A stretch of 64,000 nucleotides of DNA, from contig NZ_QGNZ01000004.1 of assembly GCF_003173595.1 (NCBI RefSeq), forward strand, positions 434,001 to 498,000, in the 5' to 3' direction. Numbering within the stretch: the first letter of the stretch is position 1; every line of letters begins with the position of its first letter. The notes under the pieces were generated by a model that saw only the letters and a list, made by a program, of their open reading frames with translations, did not search any database and was not told where the DNA came from. This DNA is from Pedobacter yonginensis (lineage in GTDB: Bacteria; Bacteroidota; Bacteroidia; Sphingobacteriales; Sphingobacteriaceae). The position numbers and the translations under genes were made by a program. Shown here piece by piece: positions 29,263 to 38,328 of this stretch.

Positions 29263-31725
29263 ATGGAAGCGCAAAACGATAAGCCAAACGAGGTTAGCGA
29301 TCTAATTGAAAAAGAACAAGAAATACAGCATTTAAACAATCCAGTTGATATATCTGTAAAGCCAATTGTAAAACAATATCTTGGCTCAGTTAAAGAAGTT
29401 AGTAAAGACGGAAACAGGTTTTATTTTTCGGATGGGGATGCAAGGGTAGAAATAAGAGTAGTAAGTGATGATATTATCCGCGTTCGGCTTGCGCCGCACG
29501 GTGTTTTTTTAGATGATTTTTCTTACGCCGTACCAGAAGTAGATCAAAAGGTAACGGTATTTAAAATGCAAGAACATGAAGATAGTTACACCGTATCTAC
29601 CCACTCCGTTACCTGCAAGATAGAAAAAGCAAACTTTCATGTTTCATTCTCAGATAACATAACCAATTTGGTTATGGTTGATGAAGCCAACTCCATGCAC
29701 TGGGAAGAAAACACAGATTTTGGCGGATACTATATTTTTGCTACCAAGAAATGCCACCCCGAAGAAAATTTCTTTGGTTTAGGCGATAAATCTGGGAACT
29801 TTAATCTTCGTGGTCGCCGGTTTGAGAACTGGAATACCGATGCCTATTCTTTCGGATGGAATCAAGATCCACTTTATAGAACTATTCCTTTCTACATTGG
29901 TTTACACAACCAAGCGGCTTATGGTATATTTTTCGATAACACCTTTAAATCGTATTTCGATTTTGGTGGTGAAGATGTAAACAAAACCAGTTTTTGGGCA
30001 GATGGGGGTGAGTTGCAATATTATTACATCCACGGTCCACACATGATGGATGTGGTTAAACGCTATGCAAGTTTAACCGGTACCCACCCAATGCCTCCAA
30101 AATGGACTTTGGGCTATCAGCAATGCCGTTGGAGTTATTATCCAGAAACGAAAGTTAAAGAAATTGCAAAACAATTTAGAGATCGTAAAATTCCATGCGA
30201 TGCCATTTACTTGGATATCGATTACATGGACGGTTACCGCTGTTTCACTTGGAATAAAAAATACTTTCCCGATCCACGGAGAATGATTAAAGAACTTTCT
30301 GACGATGGATTTAAAACCGTTGTTATGATTGATCCCGGAATTAAAGTGGATGATGATTATTGGGTTTTCAAAGAAGGAAAAGAAAAGAGATATTTCTGTC
30401 GCCGAAGCGACGATTATTATATGGAAGGGCATGTGTGGCCAGGACGTTGCCAGTTCCCAGATTTTACCAACCCACAAGTACGCGAGTGGTGGGGCGATTT
30501 ATACAAAGAATTGGTAGATATGGGCGTAGCGGGGTTTTGGAACGATATGAACGAACCAGCAGTATTTGGATCAGGCACTTTCCCGAACGATGTGCGACAC
30601 AACTACGATGGTTTCCGCGGTTCGCACCGTAAAGCACACAACGTTTATGGCATGCAAATGGTTCGTTCTACGTATGAAGGACTAAAAAAACTTATGCGCA
30701 ATAAACGTCCGTTTACTATCACCAGAGCAGGTTATTCGGGAATGCAACGTTACGCAAGCGTTTGGACAGGTGATAACATTGCCACATGGGAACACTTAAA
30801 AATTGGTAACATTCAATGTCAGCGGCTATCTGTTTCAGGCGTTCCTTTCTGCGGAACCGATATCGGTGGTTTTAGTGGTGAGCCAGATGGCGAATTATTT
30901 ACCCGTTGGATTCAATTGGGAACATTCTCGCCATTTATGCGAGCGCACTCTGCCGGAGATACCGCCGAGCGTGAACCTTGGAGTTTTGGAGATTTCTTTG
31001 AAGACATTAACCGAAAATTCATCGAATTGAGATACCGCTTAATGCCTTATCTGTATTCTGTTTTTTGGGAACATCACCGTTATGGTTTCCCAATTTTAAG
31101 GCCATTGGTGATGCTAGAGCAAGAAAACATCAGCAACAGTTTCCGCCAAGATGAGTTTTGCTATGGCGATAAATTATTGATATGCCCTGTTTTAGAGCAA
31201 GGCGCTATCTCAAGAAAAGTTTACCTTCCGAAAGGTACATGGTATAACTATTGGACAAATGAAGTTTTGGTGGGTGAAAATGAATATACCGTTGACGCCA
31301 AAATTGACAGCATGCCTATGTTTGTAAGAGCAGGATCGGTGATACCAGAATACCCAGTAATGCAATATGTAGATGAAAAAGCCATTACAGAAGTGGTGAT
31401 GAATATTTACAGCAGCGATTACGAAGTAAACTCATTTATGTACGAAGATCATGGCGATACCTTTGCTTTCGAACAAGATATCTATTTAGAAAAGAAATTC
31501 ACCGTTAAAGGCGATAGTCAACTCTTAAGAATTAATCAACTTACAGAAGGTCTTTATACCCCGAACTACGAGTTTTATGCTTGTAACGTAATGGGTGTAT
31601 CTTTTCAAGTAAAAAAGATCATTGTTGATAATAAAGAAGTAACAGATTATTACACAGACGATAAGAACTGTTTACACTTTAAGTGCAATAAAAACTTCTC
31701 AGAAATACAGATTTTAAGTCTGTAA
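29263..31725 (+). CDS. GH31 alpha-glucosidase-type glycoside hydrolase
   Basis: An 820-aa GH31 enzyme that releases glucose (or related sugars) from alpha-linked ends. The N-terminal beta-sandwich domain is followed by the (beta/alpha)8 barrel: the nucleophile is D428 in FWNDMNEPAVFG and the acid/base is D504 in SVWTGDNIATWEH. LGTFSPFMRAHSAGD is also characteristic. There is no signal peptide, so it probably acts in the cytoplasm on imported or stored alpha-glucans, fitting its place ahead of glgB. A small perfect hairpin (GTGCTT-TCTT-AAGCAC, near 29201-29216) lies in the upstream region. Confidence 0.94.
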   Translation: MEAQNDKPNEVSDLIEKEQEIQHLNNPVDISVKPIVKQYLGSVKEVSKDGNRFYFSDGDARVEIRVVSDDIIRVRLAPHGVFLDDFSYAVPEVDQKVTVFKMQEHEDSYTVSTHSVTCKIEKANFHVSFSDNITNLVMVDEANSMHWEENTDFGGYYIFATKKCHPEENFFGLGDKSGNFNLRGRRFENWNTDAYSFGWNQDPLYRTIPFYIGLHNQAAYGIFFDNTFKSYFDFGGEDVNKTSFWADGGELQYYYIHGPHMMDVVKRYASLTGTHPMPPKWTLGYQQCRWSYYPETKVKEIAKQFRDRKIPCDAIYLDIDYMDGYRCFTWNKKYFPDPRRMIKELSDDGFKTVVMIDPGIKVDDDYWVFKEGKEKRYFCRRSDDYYMEGHVWPGRCQFPDFTNPQVREWWGDLYKELVDMGVAGFWNDMNEPAVFGSGTFPNDVRHNYDGFRGSHRKAHNVYGMQMVRSTYEGLKKLMRNKRPFTITRAGYSGMQRYASVWTGDNIATWEHLKIGNIQCQRLSVSGVPFCGTDIGGFSGEPDGELFTRWIQLGTFSPFMRAHSAGDTAEREPWSFGDFFEDINRKFIELRYRLMPYLYSVFWEHHRYGFPILRPLVMLEQENISNSFRQDEFCYGDKLLICPVLEQGAISRKVYLPKGTWYNYWTNEVLVGENEYTVDAKIDSMPMFVRAGSVIPEYPVMQYVDEKAITEVVMNIYSSDYEVNSFMYEDHGDTFAFEQDIYLEKKFTVKGDSQLLRINQLTEGLYTPNYEFYACNVMGVSFQVKKIIVDNKEVTDYYTDDKNCLHFKCNKNFSEIQILSL

Positions 31726-31730
31726 CAAAT

Positions 31731-31760
31731 AACCCCAAATGCTGTTTAGTGTTTGGGGTT
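31731..31760 (+). terminator. Hairpin between the GH31 gene and glgB
   Basis: Perfect stem AACCCCAAA / TTTGGGGTT (31731-31739 and 31752-31760) with a 12-base loop, but no T run follows. It may be a weak terminator or an RNA processing/stability hairpin between co-transcribed genes. Confidence 0.5.
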
Positions 31761-31784
31761 ATCACTATCTAGCCAAAAATAGCT

Positions 31785-33749
31785 ATGCCATCTACAAAAA
31801 AAGTTCCTGCAAAAAAAGCAACCGTAACCAAAATTGATCAAAGCAAATCGGTATGGGCCTACAGCCTGTTTTCAGATTACGACATCGATTTATTTTTGGT
31901 TGGCAAACATTTCCGTTTGTACGAGAAAATGGGTTCGCATTTGGTAGAAGTAGAACAAACGCAAGGCACCTATTTTTCGGTATGGGCACCCAACGCCCAT
32001 CAAGTTAGCGTAGTGGGGAATTTTAACCATTGGGATAGAACAGCACATCCACTCAACAGAAGATGGGATAAATCAGGAATTTGGGAAGGTTTTATCCCCA
32101 ATATTGGCAAAGGCGAAGTTTATAAATATTTTGTAAAAGGATTCGACCATTCTGAACACGAAAAAGGCGACCCTTATGCACGCAGGTGGGAACATCCACC
32201 ACAAACCGCATCCATTGTTTGGGATACCGATTACAGTTGGAAAGATAAGGCCTGGTTAAACAAACGTCCAAAACTGAACCATATCAATCAACCCATTTCC
32301 GTTTACGAAATTCATTTGGGCTCGTGGCAACGCGATCCAGATAACCCAAAGCGGGTGTTAAATGCAAGGGAGGTTGCGAATACATTAATTCCGTATGTGT
32401 TAAACATGGGATTTACCCATGTGGAACTAATGCCTGTAATGGAATTTCCATATTCGCCAAGTTGGGGCTACCAAATTACCGGCTATTTCGGTGCCAGCTC
32501 ACGTTACGGATCGCCACAAGATTTAATGTACCTCATCGATGAGCTTCATAAAGCCAATATTGCAGTTATTTTAGATTGGGTACCCTCACACTTTCCGGGC
32601 GATCGGCACGGACTGTACGAGTTTGATGGCACGCATTTGTACGAGCATGCAGATATGAAGAAAGGCTTTCATCCCGATTGGAAATCGTACATTTTCAATT
32701 ACGATCGGCCAGAAGTACGGTCCTTCTTAATCAGCAATGCCACCTTTTGGATCGATCAATACCATGCCGATGGCCTACGGGTAGATGCCGTAGCCTCTAT
32801 GCTCTACTTCAATTTCTCAAGAGAAGATGGAGATGCAGCCACAAATGAATACGGCGGAAGCGAAAATTTAGGCGCCATTCAATTTTTAAAAGATTTAAAC
32901 GAAACCCTTTACGGAAACTTTAAGGGCGTGCAAACCATTGCCGAAGAGAGCAGTACCTTTGATGGCGTAACCAGACCCGTGTATGCAGGCGGCTTAGGCT
33001 TTGGCATGAAATGGATGATGGGCTGGATGAACGATACCCTAAAATACTTCAAGGTAGATCCTCTAGGTCGAAAACACCACCACAATCGCCTCAGTTTCAG
33101 CATGACTTATGCCTTTACCGAAAACTTTATGTTGCCCTTTTCGCATGATGAAGTGGTTCACGGTAAATCGCCCATGTTGTATAAAATGCCGGGCGATGAT
33201 TGGCAAAAATTTGCCAACTTAAGAGCCCTGTACGGTTACATGTTTACCCACCCAGGGGCAAAGCTATTGTTTATGGGTAACGAATTTGCAGATACAGGCG
33301 AGTGGAATTTTAAGCAATCCTTAAACTGGCACCTGTTGCAATATGCGCCACACAAAGGGATGCAAGAAACCGTTAAAGCACTTAACTTCTTATACAGGAA
33401 AGAGCCCGCACTCTACCATTTCAATTTTAGTTACGAAGGTTTTGAGTGGCTCGATGCAGATAATGCAAACGAATCTGTTTTTGCTTACATCCGCAAAGGC
33501 CCAAAAGCAAAAGATACCCTAATCGTTGTGCTTAATTTTACCCCAGTAGTTCGAGAAAATTATAAAGTAGGCGTACCCTTTAAAACTAAATGGAAAGAAA
33601 TTTTCAATTCCGACGACATCATTTATTACGGAAGCGGAATCAACAACAGAGGAGACATTAGCCCATATTTGGAAGGGTATAACAACCAACAATATTCCAT
33701 CAACATTACCCTGCCGCCTTTAGCCGTAGTTGTTTTTAAAAGTAAATAA
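31785..33749 (+). CDS. glgB: 1,4-alpha-glucan branching enzyme
   Basis: GH13 enzyme that introduces alpha-1,6 branches in glycogen. The 654 residues contain an N-terminal CBM48 domain (VSVVGNFNHWD), the catalytic barrel with nucleophile D334 in GLRVDAVASMLY, acid/base near E387 in TIAEESSTFDGVTRP, and the branching-enzyme signatures LPFSHDEVVHGKSPM and MGNEFADTGEWNF. The Lys-rich first 20 residues are a non-conserved extension. It lies 60 bases after the GH31 gene, separated by a hairpin, so the pair probably serves glycogen/alpha-glucan turnover. Confidence 0.96.
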   Translation: MPSTKKVPAKKATVTKIDQSKSVWAYSLFSDYDIDLFLVGKHFRLYEKMGSHLVEVEQTQGTYFSVWAPNAHQVSVVGNFNHWDRTAHPLNRRWDKSGIWEGFIPNIGKGEVYKYFVKGFDHSEHEKGDPYARRWEHPPQTASIVWDTDYSWKDKAWLNKRPKLNHINQPISVYEIHLGSWQRDPDNPKRVLNAREVANTLIPYVLNMGFTHVELMPVMEFPYSPSWGYQITGYFGASSRYGSPQDLMYLIDELHKANIAVILDWVPSHFPGDRHGLYEFDGTHLYEHADMKKGFHPDWKSYIFNYDRPEVRSFLISNATFWIDQYHADGLRVDAVASMLYFNFSREDGDAATNEYGGSENLGAIQFLKDLNETLYGNFKGVQTIAEESSTFDGVTRPVYAGGLGFGMKWMMGWMNDTLKYFKVDPLGRKHHHNRLSFSMTYAFTENFMLPFSHDEVVHGKSPMLYKMPGDDWQKFANLRALYGYMFTHPGAKLLFMGNEFADTGEWNFKQSLNWHLLQYAPHKGMQETVKALNFLYRKEPALYHFNFSYEGFEWLDADNANESVFAYIRKGPKAKDTLIVVLNFTPVVRENYKVGVPFKTKWKEIFNSDDIIYYGSGINNRGDISPYLEGYNNQQYSINITLPPLAVVVFKSK

Positions 33750-33755
33750 TGCGTA

Positions 33756-33796
33756 CACGCAGCGCATAAAATCATATACGCTGTGTGTTTGCTTTT
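33756..33796 (+). terminator. Probable terminator after glgB
   Basis: CACGCAGCGCATA (33756-33768) pairs with TATACGCTGTGTG (33775-33787) with one wobble and one mismatch, followed by TTTGCTTTT. Confidence 0.55.
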
Positions 33797-33815
33797 AATC
33801 CTGTAATATCCCTTT

Positions 33816-33842
33816 CGTCATACTGAATTTATATCAGCATCT
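33816..33842. repeat. Dispersed palindromic repeat (CGTCAT..CTGAA..TCAGCATCT)
   Basis: Imperfect copy of the element at 17114-17140 and 53971-53996, in the spacer between glgB and the anti-sigma-like gene. Confidence 0.6.
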
Positions 33843-34045
33843 AAATGGCGTAGGTTTGCTTTAGCCTTTGCGCTCAAACCGAACCCACAGTAGTTATCCA
33901 ATCCCGCGCTAAATAAGATAAAGTTTATCTCCCCTTTGCTCAATCTGCATCAGCAAAAAAAAACATTCTATCCAATTTTTTATATGCTTTTTGCACACAA
34001 AACAAAGGGGATAATTGTTTAAGCCATTAGTTTATAGGTAAATTA

Positions 34046-34774
34046 ATGATTGAAGACAAAATTTTACTCACCGCACGTTATGTAGAGGGCGACATGAACG
34101 AAACGGAAAGAATGGGTTTTGAGATGCGTGTACAATACGAACTCGATTTGCAAGAGCATTTAAAAGATTATAACGAAATTCATCAAAGCCTAAAAATCCA
34201 TCTAGCTCCCAACCAAGATGACGATTTATTTCGCGATACCCTTTATGCTTTCCATAAACAACCTTTCGTAGAAGAAGCCAAGGTGGGTACACTTAAGCCC
34301 CTTTTCAATTGGTTAACAGGTGTTTTGGCCACACTGCTCTTAGTTTTTCTAATTTGGGCACCTTGGCGAACCAATTTATACAATCAATACGCCGACGGAC
34401 GTGCCATGAACATTAGCCCAAGCAAGGGCATTAACAATAACGATTTAGAAAATGCTGCGCTCTATTACAATCAAAGGAATTTTTATGCCGCAAAACCGCT
34501 ATTACAAAAGCAGTATCAAGCCAACCCAAAAAACGCCATGCTGGCCTATTATTACGGCAATTCACTAATCGAAACCAACAATTTAGATCAAGCCAGAGCC
34601 ATTTTAAATCCTATTTATGCAGGTAAGTCGGCCTTCAAGTACGATGCAGCTTATGCCATAGCGCTCAGTTACCTAAAAAACGATCGGAAGCAAGACACTA
34701 AAATTTGGCTTCAAAAAATCCCGGCCGATGCTGTGCAACACAAAGCTGCGGTTCAACTCATTAATAAGCTATAA
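34046..34774 (+). CDS. Anti-sigma-like membrane protein with C-terminal TPR region
   Basis: A 242-aa protein. Residues 1-60 (DKILLTARYVEGDMNETERMGFEMRV) resemble the N-terminal helical part of Bacteroidota anti-sigma or zinc-finger-less regulators, in which the protein counts acidic helices before a membrane segment. One transmembrane helix is at about 87-106 (NWLTGVLATLLLVFLIWAPW). The remainder (about 130-242) is alpha-helical with TPR-like repeats (ALYYNQRNFYAAKPLLQKQYQANPKNAML) and would lie in the periplasm. The truncated sigma protein 360 bases downstream is a candidate partner; this is inference. Confidence 0.65.
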   Translation: MIEDKILLTARYVEGDMNETERMGFEMRVQYELDLQEHLKDYNEIHQSLKIHLAPNQDDDLFRDTLYAFHKQPFVEEAKVGTLKPLFNWLTGVLATLLLVFLIWAPWRTNLYNQYADGRAMNISPSKGINNNDLENAALYYNQRNFYAAKPLLQKQYQANPKNAMLAYYYGNSLIETNNLDQARAILNPIYAGKSAFKYDAAYAIALSYLKNDRKQDTKIWLQKIPADAVQHKAAVQLINKL

Positions 34775-35131
34775 ATATTGCTTTGGCTGCCTGCTGACTT
34801 TAAACTTTAATTAGAAAAACAAGGCTTCGGTAATGCTTGGCAAGAGGTAGTCCCGTTTTACGCTAAATCCCCGATAGAAAAAATCGGGGGATACCGCTTC
34901 AACCGGGTTTAAAATTTAAGGCACAAGCCTTTGGCCCATGTTACCTGCCAACTTTTCAAATAATGGCCTCATCAATCACATCTGTAAACCCTACGCGCTC
35001 AAATCAATTCCAAATAATATTGCCTAAAAAGCGATTTCAAGATTACATTCCTTTTAGTTGTTCGATTAAAAGCCAAACCGCAGAACAATAAGCGGTTACT
35101 GCTGTTAAGCCCTTATAATCGTAATTAACAA
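34775..35131. other. Spacer with one inverted copy of the hairpin repeat
   Basis: 357 bases with no gene. Positions 34847-34900 are a reverse-orientation copy of the hairpin repeat that is tandemly arrayed at 59.5-60.0 kb (CCGATAG-AAAAAA-TCGG hairpin core flanked by CGCTAAAT and ATACCGCT). Confidence 0.7.
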
Positions 35132-35443
35132 ATGCAACTATCTCTAACCAAAACGAAACTTCACCAAGAGCAAAAAACCTTTAAAACTTGGGTGAGTGGA
35201 CAAGAGATTACACTGCAAAAAACAAAAATGCAAGACATTCAAGCATTTAAATTGCTGTACAAGCAATATTCTCCACTGCTTTATGGCACCATACTCAGAG
35301 CCGTTAACAATCAAAGCAAAGCAGAAGCCATCCTTCAAGAAACCTTTCTCGAAGCCTGGGAATACCTTCCAAGCTATCAAGAATCTCAATGTAAAATGTT
35401 TACTTGGTTAAGCAGAATTGCGAAGCAGAAATGTGTTGATTGA
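35132..35443 (+). pseudogene. Truncated ECF-type sigma factor (region 2 only)
   Basis: 103 codons. Residues 37-103 match sigma-70 region 2 (AFKLLYKQYSPLLYGTILRAV ... AILQETFLEAWEYLPSYQ ... MFTWLSRIAKQKCVD), the part that contacts core RNA polymerase and the -10 element. A stop follows exactly where the linker to region 4 would begin, and the next 280 bases are stop-rich in all frames, so the DNA-binding region 4 is missing. Either a broken ECF sigma gene or a stand-alone region-2 protein. The first 35 residues are unusual and lysine-rich. Confidence 0.7.
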
Positions 35444-35770
35444 GAATTTCTTCTTATTAATATTAATACATCTATAATTTTGTAGGTAGCTTACTAGGCA
35501 CGCTTTTCTTAGTTTGCAGGTAACGAGCAGTTTAGGTGTAGATCTTTACGGGTTCCCGTATTGTATCTCGATAATATTTTTATATATTAGTGATAATTAA
35601 TTACGCTCTTATTTCAATAATATTTCTCTCCCGTAAGTATGTGAACGGATATAAACGTTGAACATCGTTACATTTTGAACCTGAAAAAAGCCTTTTAAAT
35701 TATTAAAGCATCTTTTTGGGCGAACGAGTTGCGATATTTATGGGTTATGTGGCATAGCAGGATATTAGAC
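35444..35770. other. AT-rich non-coding stretch
   Basis: 327 bases without a gene. A TAATTTTG at 35475-35482 matches the -7 consensus but has no clear -33 partner. The change to AT-rich, gene-poor sequence begins here and lasts to about 39.7 kb. Confidence 0.4.
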
Positions 35771-36205
35771 ATGAGATTTATATTCACACTTTTGATTGCA
35801 TTATTTCTTGCTTCTTGTTCTGATAATTATGAACAATATTATACCGACTATTTAAGTTTCAAGAAATCATCAGCTAGACAACAGGGGTGGTTTCCAGAGA
35901 TTTTGGGACCGGACTGTTTTGACTTTAAGGAAATTCATAATTTAGGAAACAACAATTCATATGGAACTTTTGCATTCGTTGACGAAAAAAGGATAAATTC
36001 TATACTTGCGGACACTAAGAAGTACAAACAGATCAAGAAACTGGAAGTTGATTCAATCTTGAATAAAATAGTTTCGCCAAAAAGACCTAAATGGTTTATA
36101 AAGGACATTTCCTTAAATTATTTTGACTTTTATATACAAGATTTAAATTGCATAATAAAAGACGGTAGGAATAAAAGAATTTACTTCCTATATACATCAT
36201 TATGA
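35771..36205 (+). CDS. Small lipoprotein of unknown function
   Basis: Starting at the ATG at 35771 gives a 144-aa protein with a typical lipoprotein signal, MRFIFTLLIALFLASC, with the lipidated cysteine at residue 16 followed by SDNYEQYY. The longer frame from 35729 adds 14 residues ahead of the signal and is less likely. The mature part is rich in aromatic and lysine residues (KRPKWFIKDISLNYFDFYI); no family recognised. It stands alone in the AT-rich accessory stretch. Confidence 0.65.
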   Translation: MRFIFTLLIALFLASCSDNYEQYYTDYLSFKKSSARQQGWFPEILGPDCFDFKEIHNLGNNNSYGTFAFVDEKRINSILADTKKYKQIKKLEVDSILNKIVSPKRPKWFIKDISLNYFDFYIQDLNCIIKDGRNKRIYFLYTSL

Positions 36206-36999
36206 AAACAACCTCATATAGGAGCACATTTACGATGCGATTTTTCTGGAACACTAAATGCACACGCGGCATGCGTGCGCCAGCAAGGGGGATTTTGTGT
36301 AGGGAAAAGAGAAATTTCTTAAATCATTAAACGCAAAGTCTTTACACATGATAGCAAATGAAATTTGTGAAAATCAAACGTAAGTGTTAGCTTAGTAACA
36401 GTTAAGCTCTCATCCTATTCGAACATTCTATCTGTAACCTTCTTCTAGGGAACGCTTTAACGTAATTTTAAAAATATTAACCTCTCAAACTTAAGGTCAT
36501 GGCAAGATGCACGACACCAAGAAACGATTATCGAACCGACAGCGAAGCGGCTTCGTCTCCCAATCGCGAAAGCAGATATCGCACTGCTTATAATTCTTCT
36601 AAATCCATTCATCAACTTATTGTGATAGGCACTCGGGAAGTAATAGGAATCCAAGGAGTTAATTCAGGAGTATCAGATCACGTTGGTCAAAACCAAAATC
36701 CACTATTTTTTAAACTTTCTCACAAATTGGAATCCTTCCTCAAGTCCTCGAAAGGGTGGTAAAGGTAAATTCTTACAGATTTGAAAAATGTTTTTTCCTT
36801 GGCATTTCGGGCTATTAGCATAGGTCGGAACTTGATCTTTCCGAACTTTTGTAATCGAAAACATATGTCAGTTGGATAGTTGACAGAGATATAAGATTCT
36901 CACAACACATCCACGAGATGCCTTTTTCCAAAATCACTAATATTGATAGGGCACCATTAAACTTTTATCACTTCATCATAAAAAAAATTAACGCTAATT
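36206..36999. other. 794-base non-coding stretch in the accessory region
   Basis: No supported gene. A GC-rich inverted motif (CGCGGCATGCGTGCG, near 36265) stands out in AT-rich surroundings. An 87-codon + strand frame at 36499-36762 and an overlapping - strand frame look like chance frames. A short inverted pair TCGGAA..TTCCGA lies near 36825-36843. Confidence 0.4.
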
Positions 37000-37980
37000 A
37001 TGAACATCAAACCAGAATTTTTGCAAATTATTAAGGATATCAAAGAGCAGAATATCGATATTCAACTTACAACAAGAGACTTTCTAAGATACTTTAGTTG
37101 TGAAAAACGAACTAAAGGTAATAAAGGGAGAATTGACGTATATCTAGAAGAACAAAATCTAGAGACAAGTCCTAACTATGCGGAATTGTGGATCGATGGT
37201 ACTCTTATTTTAAAGCACAAGGCTAGAGCCAAAAGTAAAGCGTCAACTAGCCCCATTCAAAAAATAAGTATATTACCCGCAGCGAATAAGCCACCCATCT
37301 CAATTTCAAGAGATGCGAAGTTAAGTGATGCAATTACACAAATGATGATGCATAATTTTTCACAGCTTCCCGTTATGAGTAATCCTCGAAGCGTTGCAGG
37401 CTTCATTACATGGGAAAGTATAGGTTATGGGATAACTAACGGCAATAGTTCCAATGAAGTTAAGGACTTTTTAGACACTAACGTGACTATTGTAGACCTT
37501 GATAAACCACTTTTAGATGCGATTAAAATTGTGATAGAAAAGGACTTCGTATTAGTTCAAAAAAAGGACAAATCCCTAAGTGGCATCGTTACAATCGCTG
37601 ACATCAGTACTCAATTTTTATTGCTTACTGAGCCCTTTCTTCTTCTGGAGCAGATTGAGAATCTTATCAGATTGCTGCTCGATGAAAAGTTCTTAGTTCA
37701 AGATATAAAATCTTTCTGTGAAGAGGAAGAATTTGAAAATACGATTGAATTTATTGATGACCTTACTTTTGGTCAATATATTCGATTAATTGAAAAGCCA
37801 GATAACTGGATTAAATTAAATTTGAAAATTGACAGAATTCCATTTATAAATCAACTAGATTCCATTAGAGAGATTCGGAATGATATAATGCATTTTGACC
37901 CTGAGGGTATAACCCCAGAGCAGAAGCAGTCCCTTGTTAATATGGCTAAATTTCTCACAGAATTAATAAAGTATAAATAA
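37000..37980 (+). CDS. CBS-pair protein with C-terminal HEPN-like domain
   Basis: A 326-aa soluble protein with three parts. Residues 1-80 form a small alpha/beta domain of unknown type (DFLRYFSCEKRTKGNKGRID). Residues about 97-212 are a CBS pair (ISRDAKLSDAITQMMMHNFSQLPVM ... AGFITWESIG; then PLLDAIKIVIEKDFVLV ... GIVTIADIS), a module that binds adenosine nucleotides. Residues about 215-326 are all-helical and end with EIRNDIMHF, in which R293-x4-H298 matches the RNxxxH motif of HEPN ribonucleases. Fusion of a nucleotide sensor to a possible RNase suggests a stress or antiphage effector; that is inference. Confidence 0.7.
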   Translation: MNIKPEFLQIIKDIKEQNIDIQLTTRDFLRYFSCEKRTKGNKGRIDVYLEEQNLETSPNYAELWIDGTLILKHKARAKSKASTSPIQKISILPAANKPPISISRDAKLSDAITQMMMHNFSQLPVMSNPRSVAGFITWESIGYGITNGNSSNEVKDFLDTNVTIVDLDKPLLDAIKIVIEKDFVLVQKKDKSLSGIVTIADISTQFLLLTEPFLLLEQIENLIRLLLDEKFLVQDIKSFCEEEEFENTIEFIDDLTFGQYIRLIEKPDNWIKLNLKIDRIPFINQLDSIREIRNDIMHFDPEGITPEQKQSLVNMAKFLTELIKYK

Positions 37981-38328
37981 GCTTGTGATTCAGTTGCTTA
38001 AAAATGTAACTCGATGTGTTACTTTAGCGAACTTAGCTAGAGTGTCCACGTGTTACGAACGTTGTAGTGAATGAAATCACAAATAATTTTCATTGAAATT
38101 AAGGTAGATACTTTTCAAAATGATATGAGTAAGAAAATCAATAAGCTTACCGAAAAGGTGGGGCTACAAATCTTTCAATTAAAAAATTAAGGTAGAAATT
38201 AATCTTTTTGTCGCCAGCGCAATTGTTTTTGAGAGAGTTTCTCTATGGTATTAAATTTAATAAAAGACACGCTTTCCTCGTCAAGCGTACATCACTTTCA
38301 TACGTAACTACGCAAGTATCCGGTAAAC
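37981..38328. other. Spacer between the CBS-HEPN and nuclease-like genes
   Basis: 348 bases. The only candidate is a 39-codon frame at 38071-38190 (MKSQIIFIEIKVDTFQNDMS...) with no Shine-Dalgarno; not strong enough to call a gene. Confidence 0.35.

Noticed and set aside
36499..36762. 87-codon + strand frame in the accessory spacer
   Set aside because: Odd composition, overlapping - strand frame of similar length, no ribosome site and no recognisable domain.
38071..38190. 39-codon frame between the CBS-HEPN and nuclease-like genes
   Set aside because: Too short and without supporting signals; could be re-examined if conserved in relatives.
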